Positions 9,720-19,083 of a stretch of DNA of 64,000 bases are shown piece by piece. The stretch is from contig NZ_WRPP01000004.1 in NCBI RefSeq assembly GCF_009760405.1, forward strand, positions 310,001-374,000, given 5' to 3'. The stretch is from Nocardia terrae (GTDB taxonomy: Bacteria; Actinomycetota; Actinomycetes; Mycobacteriales; Mycobacteriaceae). The notes under the pieces were generated by a model. It was not told the DNA's origin. It saw nothing but the letters and a program-made list of their open reading frames with translations, and did no database searches. Both the position numbers and the translations under genes were made by a program. How positions within the stretch are numbered: the first letter of the stretch is position 1; every line of letters begins with the position of its first letter.

Positions 9720-10595
9720 GTGTTGCCGACCGCCGCCGACTCTGTCGGTTCGCCGACCGGCTCGGTGGGGGGACCGACTTCTACCGAACCGGTGGTCGTT
9801 CCGATTCGCCCGATGCAGTTCCGGGAACTGCTGGATCTGCCGTTCGCGCTGATCCAGGCCCGGATCAAGACCCTGGCGATGCTGCTCGGCGCGGCGGCCG
9901 CGGTGGCGTGCGGGGTGGCCGTCGCCGGAACCGCGCTGGCGGAGCTGGCCACGAACGCGTCCGACAGCGGAACCTTCTGGGGCGCAGTGCTGGTGACGCT
10001 GTGCTGCGTCTGGGCACTGCGCCTGTTCATTCGCGGCGTGACCGTGCCGATCGGGTTGTCCGTCGTGTACCGGCAACCGCTGAGCGGGCGAGGCGCGCTG
10101 CGGCGGTTGCGGTCCCATGCCGGTCCGCTGCTGGCGTATCAGGCGATGTACACGCTCATCGGGGTCGGAATCCTGGCCCTGGGCGCTCCCCTGATCATCA
10201 CCGTCCCGTTCGCGGTGATCTGGCTGGCGTGGCTGCGCGGGCGGCGAAGCACGCTGGTGCCCCTCGTGTTCGACCAGTCCGCCGGCTACGGCGCGGTGGC
10301 GCGACGCGCGAAACTGCTTGCGGGCGGCACGGAATGGCAGCTGGTCGGGCTGTGGCTCTACCTGCGCGGGCTGCTGCTGGTGCTGTTCGTGCCGGTGGTG
10401 GCGCTGCCCTGGTTCATCTCCGATTTCTCCGGCACCCACCGCTGGGCGGTGACGGTGCTGATCATCACCGCGGTCCTGCTCATGGTGACCCTCGGCGAGC
10501 TGGTGGAATCCGCCACCCAGGTCGTGGTCTACGTCGACCGGCGCTGCCGTCGCGAAGCCTGGGACATTCCGGTGCCGACCGGGGGCGGGCGATGA
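9720..10595 (+). CDS. Membrane protein heading the MoxR operon
   Basis: A 291-residue protein with a short Pro/Ser/Thr-rich N-terminus and about five or six hydrophobic segments (near 50-72, 85-105, 135-172, 205-228 and 234-260). By position it corresponds to the membrane protein at the head of the mycobacterial Rv3689-Rv3693 cluster. The GTG at 9720 follows TAGACT by seven bases and lacks a ribosome-binding site, which fits a leaderless start; Met32 at 9813 is an alternative. Its stop overlaps the next start as ATGA, showing translational coupling. No catalytic motif is visible. It probably helps the MoxR/DUF58 system act at the membrane. Confidence 0.7.
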   Translation: MLPTAADSVGSPTGSVGGPTSTEPVVVPIRPMQFRELLDLPFALIQARIKTLAMLLGAAAAVACGVAVAGTALAELATNASDSGTFWGAVLVTLCCVWALRLFIRGVTVPIGLSVVYRQPLSGRGALRRLRSHAGPLLAYQAMYTLIGVGILALGAPLIITVPFAVIWLAWLRGRRSTLVPLVFDQSAGYGAVARRAKLLAGGTEWQLVGLWLYLRGLLLVLFVPVVALPWFISDFSGTHRWAVTVLIITAVLLMVTLGELVESATQVVVYVDRRCRREAWDIPVPTGGGR

Positions 10596-11658
10596 CCGAG
10601 ACCGGCCGGATGCCCGGACCCGGCAGCACCGGCGCGGTCCCGCCCGAGCCCGCGCTGGGCCCCGCGGCCGCCCACCTGGCGGCGGCCGAGGACGCCGCCC
10701 GGCGCGGCGATTTCGGTGCGGCGCTGCGCGAGCGGTATCGCGCGGTCACCCGCGGGCTGGAACAACGCGGCATCCTCGAGGAGGAGCGGGCCCGGACCGC
10801 GCGGGAAACCGCGCGGGCCGCCACCGACGCCGTACCCGACGCGGTCGAACTCCCCTCGGCGGCACACAGTTTCGACGAGGTCGTCTACGGCGGCCGGTAC
10901 GGGACCGAGGCCGAGTACCGGCAGCTCGAACAGGCGGACCGCTATTCGATCGCGCCGCCGCCCAAGGCCGGGCCGGTCGAGATCACCGAGCGGCGCAAGA
11001 GCAAGACGCGCAAGAGCGGGAACGCCGAGCGGAAGACCAGCCGGGAGCGGCCGGAACTGCCGGAGCTACTGCGGGATTGGCGGTTCTGGGCCGCGGTCGC
11101 GGCCATCCTGGTGATCGGGCTGCTGGTCTACGCGCTGACCCAGCTCGGACCCGCACCGTCGGTCCCGCATTCGCCGGATCTGCCGCCGCCACCGTCACAC
11201 GCCCCGAACCCACCGCGGGATCGCCCGAACTTCGGTGCGGGCAGCGATTCCATCTTCCAGCGGCTGCCGCACTGGCTGGCCTTCGGCGGCCTGCAGTTCC
11301 TGATCGCCTGGGTCGCGGTGCTGTGGTGGCGGGGCCGGCGGCGGGGCGCGATCGTGCGTGAGCCGTTGCCGGTGGAGGCGCCGGCGCACGAACTCCTGGC
11401 CGGACAGGCCGGGCTGTACCGGAAATCCCGCGACCACGGACACGTGGCGGCCAAGCTGCGCGCGGCGGCGCTGCGACGGCTGCGGCCCGCGCTCGGCGTC
11501 ACCGCCGACACCCCGGCGGAGCTGGTGACCGCGGCCGTGAGCGCCCGGACCGGCTCGGATCCGGCTGTCATTCGCGCCGCCCTCTACGACCCGGTCACCG
11601 ATCGGGGCACCTTGGAACTCGTGGCCGCACAACTCGAATGGATCGAAGCGGAGGTCTT

Positions 11659-11662
<4 letters not shown>
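10592..11662 (+). CDS. DUF4129/DUF4350-like fused membrane protein
   Basis: A 356-residue protein. Residues about 20-115 match the soluble C-terminal part of DUF4129 proteins, including GDFGAALRERYRAV and FDEVVYGGRYGTEAEYRQL. A basic linker and a hydrophobic helix (about 168-187) follow, then a Pro-rich loop and a second helix (about 228-247). The last 100 residues (YRKSRDHGHVAAKLRAAALR) resemble the end of DUF4350 proteins. In mycobacteria these are two genes (Rv3690 and Rv3691), so this looks like a fusion that has lost the central DUF4350 domain. ATGA and GTGA overlaps couple it to both neighbours. Function is inferred only from the operon. Confidence 0.7.
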
Positions 11663-12675
<1,013 letters not shown>

Positions 12676-12678
12676 GCC

Positions 12679-13974
12679 GTGGTCGTCACCGGCCGGCTGG
12701 CCGCCGCGGCGGTGCTCGCGGCCCTGTTCGTCACGCTGGTGCTGCCGTCGTGGCTCGGCGTGCTGATCGCCACCCTGCTGCTGGCCGCCCTGATCGCCGC
12801 GGACCTGCTCGCACTGGGTTCGCCGGGCGCGCTGGAACTTTCGCGGGACCCGATCACCACCGTGCGCACCGGCCGCAGCATCGAGGTGGAGCTCGCGGTG
12901 CTCAATGCCGGTACCCGCCCCGTGCGTGGCACGCTGTGGGACGACTGGCCGCCGAGCGCGCACGCCCGCCATCGGACCCACGCGCTGAACCTGCCGCCCA
13001 ACACCAGGATTCGCCTGCACACCGAGCTGACGCCGGAGTATCACGGCGACCGCGTCGCCGGTCCGGTGACGCTGCGGCTGCTCGGCCCGCTGGGCATGGC
13101 CGGACGCCAGGTGCGCCGCGAGGTCCCCGCCCGGCTGCGCGCGCTGCCACCGTTCCGCAGTGAGCGGCTGCTGCCCTCCAAGGTCAAGCAGTTGCAGCAT
13201 CTGGAGGGCCGCAACACCACCACCACTCGCGGCCAGGGCACCGAATTCGATTCTTTCCGTGAGTATGTGGCGGGTGACGACGTACGCACCATCGACTGGC
13301 GCGCCACCGCCCGCGCGAATGACGTCCTGGTGCGCACCTGGCGGCCCGAACGCAACCGGCACGTGGTGATGCTGCTGGACACCGGCCGGGTGAGCGCGGG
13401 CCGGGTGGGTGAGGGCACCCGCCTGGACGCGACCATCGAAGCGGCCCTGCTGCTGGGCGGCCTGGCCGCCGCGGGCGGCGATTCGGTGGACCTGCTGGCC
13501 TATGACCGCCGCGTTCGCACCGAGGTGCGCGGCGTCGGCGGAAAACGCCTGCAGGTCAAGCTCATGCACGCGCTGGCCGGGCTCACCCCCGAACTGGTCG
13601 ACACCGACTATCAGGGCGTATTGCGCGCCACCCTGCAGCGCGCCCGCCGCCGCAGCCTGGTCGTCTGGTTCACCCACCTCGACGCCGCCACCGTGCAGGA
13701 GGGCCTGCTCCCGGTGCTCCCGGTGCTGGCCGAACGGCACCGGGTACTGGTGGTCTCGGTGACCGATCCGGAGGTCGCGGCGGCCGCCACGCGCCGGTCC
13801 GGACTCGACGATCTCTATGCCGCGGCCGCCGCCGAGAATGTCATCGCCGAGCACACCGTGGCCCGGGAAACCCTGCGCCGCACCGGCGTCCGCGTCATCG
13901 CCGCGGCGCCCGGCCAACTGCCCGAGGCGCTGGCCGACGAATACCTGGAACTCAAGCGGACCGGAGCGCTGTAG
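12679..13974 (+). CDS. DUF58 domain protein, MoxR partner
   Basis: A 431-residue protein. Two hydrophobic helices (residues 7-24 and 29-48) anchor it in the membrane. The DUF58 signature is at about 195-225 (EFDSFREYVAGDDVRTIDW). The following region (HVVMLLDTGR) resembles a von Willebrand A fold with a partial metal-binding motif. The GTG start at 12679 follows the MoxR stop by three bases. DUF58 proteins are regular MoxR partners; the joint role in this family is not established. Its last 23 bp overlap the end of the convergent RDD gene. Confidence 0.9.
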   Translation: MVVTGRLAAAAVLAALFVTLVLPSWLGVLIATLLLAALIAADLLALGSPGALELSRDPITTVRTGRSIEVELAVLNAGTRPVRGTLWDDWPPSAHARHRTHALNLPPNTRIRLHTELTPEYHGDRVAGPVTLRLLGPLGMAGRQVRREVPARLRALPPFRSERLLPSKVKQLQHLEGRNTTTTRGQGTEFDSFREYVAGDDVRTIDWRATARANDVLVRTWRPERNRHVVMLLDTGRVSAGRVGEGTRLDATIEAALLLGGLAAAGGDSVDLLAYDRRVRTEVRGVGGKRLQVKLMHALAGLTPELVDTDYQGVLRATLQRARRRSLVVWFTHLDAATVQEGLLPVLPVLAERHRVLVVSVTDPEVAAAATRRSGLDDLYAAAAAENVIAEHTVARETLRRTGVRVIAAAPGQLPEALADEYLELKRTGAL

Positions 13975-14758
13975 CGGGCTGCGCCGCCGGGTACCGCACG
14001 ATCGGCCGCATCGGCGGCGGCGGGATCTCCCGCCGCTGCCGCTCGGCCAGCACCGCGCCCAGAATGTGCAGCGGCGGATAGCCGTTCGGCGGCGCTGTGC
14101 GCAGCGCCGCGCACACCGTGATCACCAGCGCCCGCCCCAACTGATCCTGCACCTCGGGGGTCAAAGTCCGAAACCTCAACAGGTACTTGCGCATCGACAG
14201 CGCCAGCTCGTCGGGAAGGCCGGACAGATCGAGCTGCCGCGCCCAGCCCGCCAGCCACGGCGGCGGTGCGGCCAGCGCCGCGAAGGGCAACGGGCTGCGG
14301 TCGTACACGACCACCGTCCCCGCCAGTGCGTCCCCGATCCGCCTGCCCTGCGGCGAGCACATCGACACCACGATGGCGATCAGCCCGGTGCCCAGCATCC
14401 AGAAGTCCACGATGCCCGACAGGCCCCGCGTCACTGCGTGCCGGAAGTCGATGGGTCCGCCGTCGGCGCGCACCACGCGCAGCCCGAGGGCCATCTTCCC
14501 CACCGAGCGCCCGCGCGAAAACGTCTCGAACAGCACGGGATACCCGATCATGGCGCTCACCAGGGCCACCACACCGGCGGCGTCGGCCCACGCCTCGTCC
14601 GCGTCCGCCCACGCCAGCAGCGCCATGAACAGCACCCCGAGCAGAATCCCCAGGATGATCTGAAGAAGCAGATCGAGCATGAACGCCGCGGCCCGGGTCG
14701 GAATCCGGGCGATCGGAAGTTCGACGGCTACCGCCTCGCCTGTGGTGAACAGTGCCAT
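13952..14758 (-). CDS. RDD-family membrane protein
   Basis: A 268-residue protein with the RDD signature IPTRAAAFMLDLLLQ near residue 20 and three or four transmembrane helices. The conserved loop GRSVGKMALGLRVVRADG precedes the third. A cytoplasmic tail of about 100 residues ends in a Pro-rich segment. The ATG at 14758 has GGAGGA upstream. Transport roles have been proposed for some RDD proteins, but none can be assigned here. It is divergent from the SpoIIM-like gene with 74 bp between them, and convergent with the DUF58 gene. In M. tuberculosis the same pair lies in the opposite order. Confidence 0.88.
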   Translation of the reverse strand: MALFTTGEAVAVELPIARIPTRAAAFMLDLLLQIILGILLGVLFMALLAWADADEAWADAAGVVALVSAMIGYPVLFETFSRGRSVGKMALGLRVVRADGGPIDFRHAVTRGLSGIVDFWMLGTGLIAIVVSMCSPQGRRIGDALAGTVVVYDRSPLPFAALAAPPPWLAGWARQLDLSGLPDELALSMRKYLLRFRTLTPEVQDQLGRALVITVCAALRTAPPNGYPPLHILGAVLAERQRREIPPPPMRPIVRYPAAQPATALRSA

Positions 14759-14832
14759 GAGGGTCGTCTTCCTCCGCCGGGTGAGATCGCGATGGTTAGC
14801 ATTCTGTCAGCGCTAGCGCAGGAGGGGTACTC

Positions 14833-15864
14833 ATGGATCTGGACGCCTACACCTTCGTACACAAGCCCTCCTGGGATCGGCTGGATCAGCTGGCCTCCCG
14901 TGGCAAGCGGCTCAGCGGTGCCGAGGCCGACGAGTTGGTCCGGCGGTACCGCCTGGCGTCGCAGCAGTTGGCCCGGTTGCAGACCCGGGAGGCCGATCCC
15001 GAGCTCATCGCCGGTCTCTCGGCGGTGCTGACCCGGGCGCGGGGTCGCATACTGAGCGCCCGCATCGACACCCTGCGCGAGATCGGCTACTTCTTCAGCC
15101 ACCGCTTCCCCGCCGCGGTGTACCGCGCTTGGCCCTGGTGGCTGTCGGTGGCGACGGTGTTCCTGCTCGGCTCGGCCGCACTGGCCGCGTGGGTGGCCAA
15201 CTCGGCGGCGGCGCGCCGGCATCTCGGACTGGACACGGATACAGATGCCTTGACGCGCCCCGGTGGCGAATTCGAGACCTACTACTACGAGCACTCGCAC
15301 GACGCCTTCGCCGCGAAGGTGTGGACCAACAACGCGTGGGTGTCGGCGATGGCGCTGTTCCTCGGGGTGCTCATGCTGCCGGTGGTGTACCTGCTGTTCA
15401 TGAACGCGTTGAACCTGGGGGTCAGCGCCGGGCTGATGGCCGAGGCGGGCCGGTTGGGCCCGTTCTTCGGCTGGCTGCTGCCGCACGGAATGCTGGAGCT
15501 CACAGCCATTTTCGTGGCCGGCGGGGCCGGTCTGAAGCTGGGCTGGACGCTGATCGATCCGGGTCGGGAGAGCCGGCCCAAGGCGCTGGCGCGGCAGGGC
15601 CGGGCGACGGCGGTGATCGCGCTCGGGCTGGTGGGCGTGCTGCTGGTTTCCGGCTTCCTGGAGGGTTTCGTGACGCCCAGCGGACTGCCCACCGCCCTGC
15701 GGGTCGGGATCGGGGCGCTGGCCGAACTCGGCTTCCTGGCCTACGTCTTCGGCCGGGGCAGAGTGGCGGTGCGGGAGCTGGAGGCGGGGATCGGCCCGGA
15801 GCACATCACGGGCTATTCGATCGAGAAGGGTCCGGAAGCGGTTGTGGGAGTGGCGACTTCGTAG
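14833..15864 (+). CDS. SpoIIM-like membrane protein (Rv3694c type)
   Basis: A 343-residue protein of the stage II sporulation protein M superfamily. The soluble N-terminal helical part (1-95) contains LVRRYRLASQQLARLQ. Four or five transmembrane helices follow, with the family motif NAWVSAMALFLGVLMLP and LLPHGMLELTAIFVAGGAG. GGAGGGG lies seven bases before the ATG at 14833, giving a strong start. The organism group does not sporulate, and this family is usually found beside RDD and MoxR genes, as here, so it is better viewed as a membrane partner of that system than as a sporulation factor. Confidence 0.88.
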   Translation: MDLDAYTFVHKPSWDRLDQLASRGKRLSGAEADELVRRYRLASQQLARLQTREADPELIAGLSAVLTRARGRILSARIDTLREIGYFFSHRFPAAVYRAWPWWLSVATVFLLGSAALAAWVANSAAARRHLGLDTDTDALTRPGGEFETYYYEHSHDAFAAKVWTNNAWVSAMALFLGVLMLPVVYLLFMNALNLGVSAGLMAEAGRLGPFFGWLLPHGMLELTAIFVAGGAGLKLGWTLIDPGRESRPKALARQGRATAVIALGLVGVLLVSGFLEGFVTPSGLPTALRVGIGALAELGFLAYVFGRGRVAVRELEAGIGPEHITGYSIEKGPEAVVGVATS

Positions 15865-16540
15865 TCGCGGAAACCTCCGGATTGATTTCCACTGGCCGCA
15901 GCGAGTCCGGCTCAGCTGCGGCCAGCGTTGCCGATGACTCTACACAATCGTTATGGCTACGCAACCTCCGACTTGCGCGCCGGGCGTATAACGCGACCAG
16001 GCGAAATGCCGCTTCCCCGTGGGGAACCCGGCAAGATCGCTAATTCCGGGCATCCGCTTTGCGGACGGTCTGCGGAGGGTCCCGAAACTATCCCCGCGGT
16101 CGCGTTTCCGAACTCGTTTCAACCCCTCGCACGCGATGCGTTCGGATCCCGGCCGGAAGGTTTGCCAAAAACACGCAAGTTTTCCGCTAACCATCGGTTC
16201 AACCCACGTTAAGCTGGCGTTTCGCCCCAGCTCAGGCCGATTGCCCAGCCATCGCCGCCGGTCAAACAAACTCAAAGTTTGTTTACTCCGGCTTTCGCTA
16301 AATGATCATCAGGCAATGGCCGCTAGTAATCGGTCGCATACCCGAGACGGCATCTTCCGGCAAACGATTTTCACGCCTCCGAGGCCCCGAAATCGCCCTC
16401 CGGCAACGCCTTCCGCGACCCGCCCCCGACAGGGTGTGCGATCTTCATCACATCCGCGCCGACCCGGGAACTCCCGGCCCGACCGAGCGGAAGCGCCGCC
16501 CGGACCGACAGACACGCGCGAACCGGCGGACAAAAAGAAG
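15865..16540. other. Intergenic region without recognisable gene
   Basis: About 680 bp between the SpoIIM-like gene and the tRNA-Leu terminator. Short open frames on both strands lack codon bias, ribosome-binding sites and recognisable motifs. A perfect AT-rich palindrome at 16264-16284 is the only clear structure. Base composition is lower in GC than in the neighbouring genes. Confidence 0.55.
16264..16284. promoter_or_regulatory. AT-rich perfect inverted repeat
   Basis: AAACAAACT (16264-16272), CAA, AGTTTGTTT (16276-16284) forms a perfect 9-bp inverted repeat with a 3-bp centre. It is strikingly AT-rich for this genome. It could be an operator or the stem of a small transcript; no gene starts within 200 bp. 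Confidence 0.4.
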
Positions 16541-16572
16541 AAGGCCCCCGATCCGTTTGGATCGGGGGCCTT
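16541..16572 (-). terminator. Rho-independent terminator of tRNA-Leu
   Basis: GGCCCCCGATCC (16543-16554) pairs perfectly with GGATCGGGGGCC (16559-16570) across a 4-base loop. On the minus strand the stem is followed by CTTCTTTTTG, a proper U-rich tail. It begins six bases after the tRNA-Leu 3' end. Confidence 0.92.
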
Positions 16573-16578
16573 CCCAGT

Positions 16579-16660
16579 GGGCGAGGGGGGACTTGAACCC
16601 CCACGTCCTTACGGACACTGGCACCTGAAGCCAGCGCGTCTGCCATTCCGCCACTCGCCC
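16579..16660 (-). tRNA. leuT: tRNA-Leu, anticodon CAG
   Basis: An 82-nt class II tRNA. The acceptor arm GGGCGAG (5' end at 16660) pairs with CTCGCCC (16579-16585). The anticodon stem CTGGC/GCCAG encloses TTCAGGT, so the anticodon is CAG (16625-16627). A variable arm GTCCGTAAGGAC and the T-arm GGGGGTTCAAGTCCCCC are present. CCA is not encoded. Its position just upstream of fhaA and in the opposite orientation is as in mycobacteria. A rho-independent terminator follows. Confidence 0.95.
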
Positions 16661-16973
16661 GAGCGACGGGAAGAAACGTATCACGAGGTTTGCGCCAAAA
16701 CGAAATCGCCTGGTTATCGGGGGTCAGCGAGCGATGCCGTGATGTAGCGCGGCAGCGCGGGACTCGTCCGGGGACACGGGAACCTGGGCTTGCCGCCAAG
16801 AGTTACAGGTGTGGACGATCGTGGATATCATGCAATCACCGTGTCCATGCGGCGACACGCCATGTCCGCGTGTTGCTTTATAGGACGCACCGCGCGCACT
16901 ACGGCAGGTCAACACACATGACACGACACACGCTCCCCCGCGGGAGTGTCTGGACCCGAGAAGGGAGGGGGCT
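16661..16973. other. Intergenic region with tRNA-Leu and fhaA promoters
   Basis: These 313 bp separate the divergent tRNA-Leu gene and the fhaA operon. No coding frame is credible. GTTGCTTTATAGG near 16873-16885 is a possible fhaA -10 region, but the -35 is not convincing. GGGAGGGGG at 16963-16971 is the fhaA ribosome-binding site. Confidence 0.5.
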
Positions 16974-18386
16974 ATGGGGATCGTTTCCCGATTCGAACGC
17001 CGTCTCCAGGGGGCCGTGGGAGATGTCTTCGCCCGCGCCTTCGGCGGGAGTGTCGTGCCACAGGAGGTCGAGGCCGCGCTGCAGCGTGAGGCCGGCGACC
17101 ACATCCAGGATCTCGGCGGGGGCCATCTCCTGGCTCCCAACAGCTATGTCATCACCATCAACGAGTCCGATCTGCGGCAACTCGTCCAGGGTGAGGGACA
17201 GCCGGATCGCGATCTCGCCGCGCAGGATTACGAGCTCACCAAGCGTGCATTCGCCAAACATCTACAGGACTACATCCGCGAGCAAGGGTGGCAGACCTAC
17301 GGCGAAGTGCACGTGGAGTTCGAGGCATCCCCTACGCTGCACACCGGACAGTTCAGGACACGCGGCCGGGTCGATCCCGACGCGGGTGGGCGGGCAGGCC
17401 CGTCACCGGGTGCTGAACGCCCACAACGACCCAACCCGCAACCAGGAGCTGGCCCCATGACGCAGAACTCAGGCTACGACCCAAGCCGTGAGCCCGCGGA
17501 GTCCGATCCGCGGAACCGCGGGTACGCGCCCCCGCCTGCGGGCCGCCAAGGTCAGCAGGGTTACGGCGAATACGGCCGCGGCGGTCAGCAGGGCTACGAG
17601 CAGGGCGGCTACGGCCAGTCCGAGCAGGGCTACGGCGAGTACCAGAACGGCTACGACTACAACCAGCAGGGCGGCGGTTACGGCGGCCAGCAGGGCGGCT
17701 ACGCCGAACAGGGCTACGGCCACGGCCAGCAGCAGGGCTACGGCCAGTCCGAGCAGGCGTACGGCCAGCAGGGCTATGCCGAGCAGGGCTACGGCCAGCA
17801 GCAGGGCTACGAGCAGGGCTACGGCCAGCAGGGCGGCGGCTACGCCGAACAGGGCTATGCCGAACAGGGTTACGGCCAGCAGCAGGGCTACGGCCAGCAG
17901 GGCTACGCCGAACAGGGCTACGGCCAGCAGGGGTACGCCGAACAGGGCTACGGCCAGCAGCAGGGCTACGGCCAGCAGGGCTACGACCAGTACGCGGATC
18001 AGGCCGGCTACGGCGACGACCAGGGGTACGGCCAGCAGCAGGGCTACGGCCAGCAGCCGGCGGGGTACGGCGCGGCGCCGGCGGCGCGCGGCGGCTCGAG
18101 CTACTCGGCCACGCTGCAGCTGGATGACGGCTCCGGCCGCACCTACCAGTTGCGCGAGGGCAGCAACATCATCGGCCGCGGCCAGGACGCGCACTTCCGT
18201 TTGCCGGATACCGGAGTTTCCCGGCGGCACATCGAAGTTCGCTGGGACGGCCAGACCGCGATGCTCTCGGACCTCGGTTCGACCAATGGCACGCTGGTCA
18301 ACGGGTCACCCGTCCAGGATTGGCAGCTGGCCGACGGGGATGTGATCCGCGCCGGACATTCCGAGATCCTGATCCGGATCGTCTGA
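16974..18386 (+). CDS. fhaA: FHA-domain protein FhaA
   Basis: A 470-residue phosphothreonine-binding adaptor, the counterpart of Rv0020c. Residues 1-115 form the DUF3662 domain (MGIVSRFERRLQGAVGDVF start). Residues about 190-365 are a Gly/Tyr/Gln repeat region. Residues about 380-468 are a complete FHA domain with GSNIIGRGQDAHF, SRRHIEVRWDG and LGSTNGTLVNG, which carry the usual Arg, Ser, His and Asn ligands. In mycobacteria FhaA binds PknB-phosphorylated partners, including the MurJ partner domain, and so influences peptidoglycan precursor export. GGGAGGGGG lies just upstream of the ATG. It heads the operon that ends with pknB. Confidence 0.96.
   Translation: MGIVSRFERRLQGAVGDVFARAFGGSVVPQEVEAALQREAGDHIQDLGGGHLLAPNSYVITINESDLRQLVQGEGQPDRDLAAQDYELTKRAFAKHLQDYIREQGWQTYGEVHVEFEASPTLHTGQFRTRGRVDPDAGGRAGPSPGAERPQRPNPQPGAGPMTQNSGYDPSREPAESDPRNRGYAPPPAGRQGQQGYGEYGRGGQQGYEQGGYGQSEQGYGEYQNGYDYNQQGGGYGGQQGGYAEQGYGHGQQQGYGQSEQAYGQQGYAEQGYGQQQGYEQGYGQQGGGYAEQGYAEQGYGQQQGYGQQGYAEQGYGQQGYAEQGYGQQQGYGQQGYDQYADQAGYGDDQGYGQQQGYGQQPAGYGAAPAARGGSSYSATLQLDDGSGRTYQLREGSNIIGRGQDAHFRLPDTGVSRRHIEVRWDGQTAMLSDLGSTNGTLVNGSPVQDWQLADGDVIRAGHSEILIRIV
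17548..18066 (+). repeat. GYGQQ-type low-complexity repeat inside fhaA
   Basis: About 170 codons repeat short units such as GYGQQQ, GYAEQ and GYEQ, with tyrosine roughly every five to six residues. The DNA units GGCTACGGCCAGCAG and CAGGGCTACGCCGAA recur in tandem, so length changes by slippage are likely. The FHA domain follows intact and in frame. Confidence 0.9.
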
Positions 18387-18502
18387 TCCCGTAAGCTCGC
18401 GGTGCAGGTCACGATATGGCTGGGAATTCCTCGGTCGTATCGTGATCGCAACCGGTCGTCGGCCCTATGATGCTGCCAATACTCGCGGCGGACTCTGGCC
18501 GC

Positions 18503-18541
18503 GCTAACCAGCAACGCACCAACGCTGACCAGCAACACACC
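18503..18541 (+). repeat. 18-bp direct repeat upstream of fhaB
   Basis: GCTAACCAGCAACGCACC at 18503-18520 and GCTGACCAGCAACACACC at 18524-18541 differ at two positions and are 21 bp apart, two helical turns. They lie in the 229-bp fhaA-fhaB gap, about 75 bp before the fhaB start, and may mark an internal promoter. Confidence 0.5.
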
Positions 18542-18615
18542 GGTTGGGGGTCACGGAGCCATACCTCCGTAACTTGCCCGTACCTACGACACGGTCGAAC
18601 AGGAGGTGGAGCACC

Positions 18616-19083
18616 GTGCAGGGACTGATCCTGCAATTGACCCGTGCGGGGTTCCTGCTGCTGCTGTGGCTGTTCGTGTGGGCGGTGCTCCGGACCCTGC
18701 GCAGCGATATCTACGCGGCTTCCGGCCTTCGGGTCGCGCCTCGGGCCGCAGGCGGTTCCGCGGTGCTCCCATCTTTTCGCCGGGGCCAGAAGGGCGCCAA
18801 ATATCTCGTGGTGACTCAGGGTTCTCTCGCCGGCACCCGTATCTCGCTCGGCACGCAGCCGGTGCTGATCGGGCGGGCCGACGACTCCACACTGGTTCTC
18901 ACCGACGACTACGCCTCCACCCGCCACGCGCGCTTGTCTCCGCGCGGTGAGGATTGGTACGTCGAGGATCTCGGTTCCACCAACGGGACCTACCTCGACC
19001 GGTCGAAGGTCACCACTCCGGTCCGAGTTCCGCTCGGCACCCCTGTCCGTGTCGGTAAGACAGTGATCGAGCTGCGATCGTGA
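18616..19083 (+). CDS. fhaB: FHA-domain protein FhaB (FipA)
   Basis: A 155-residue membrane-anchored FHA protein, counterpart of Rv0019c. One N-terminal helix (LILQLTRAGFLLLLWLFVW) is followed by a short linker and an FHA domain from about residue 60, with QPVLIGRADDSTLVL, STRHARLS and LGSTNGTYLD. The start is the GTG at 18616, because AGGAGGTGG lies seven bases upstream; a frame open from 18544 has no such site. It matches the mycobacterial length. In mycobacteria it takes part in division with FtsZ and FtsQ in a PknA-dependent way. Its stop overlaps the pstP start as GTGA. Confidence 0.96.
   Translation: MQGLILQLTRAGFLLLLWLFVWAVLRTLRSDIYAASGLRVAPRAAGGSAVLPSFRRGQKGAKYLVVTQGSLAGTRISLGTQPVLIGRADDSTLVLTDDYASTRHARLSPRGEDWYVEDLGSTNGTYLDRSKVTTPVRVPLGTPVRVGKTVIELRS

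Noticed and set aside
15928..16275. Overlapping 94- and 111-codon frames on opposite strands
   Set aside because: Neither shows codon bias or motifs; both end in low-complexity basic sequence.
17548..18066. CRISPR-like array from regular DNA repeats in fhaA
   Set aside because: The repeats are in-frame codons of a GYGQQ linker with an intact downstream FHA domain; there are no spacers or cas genes.
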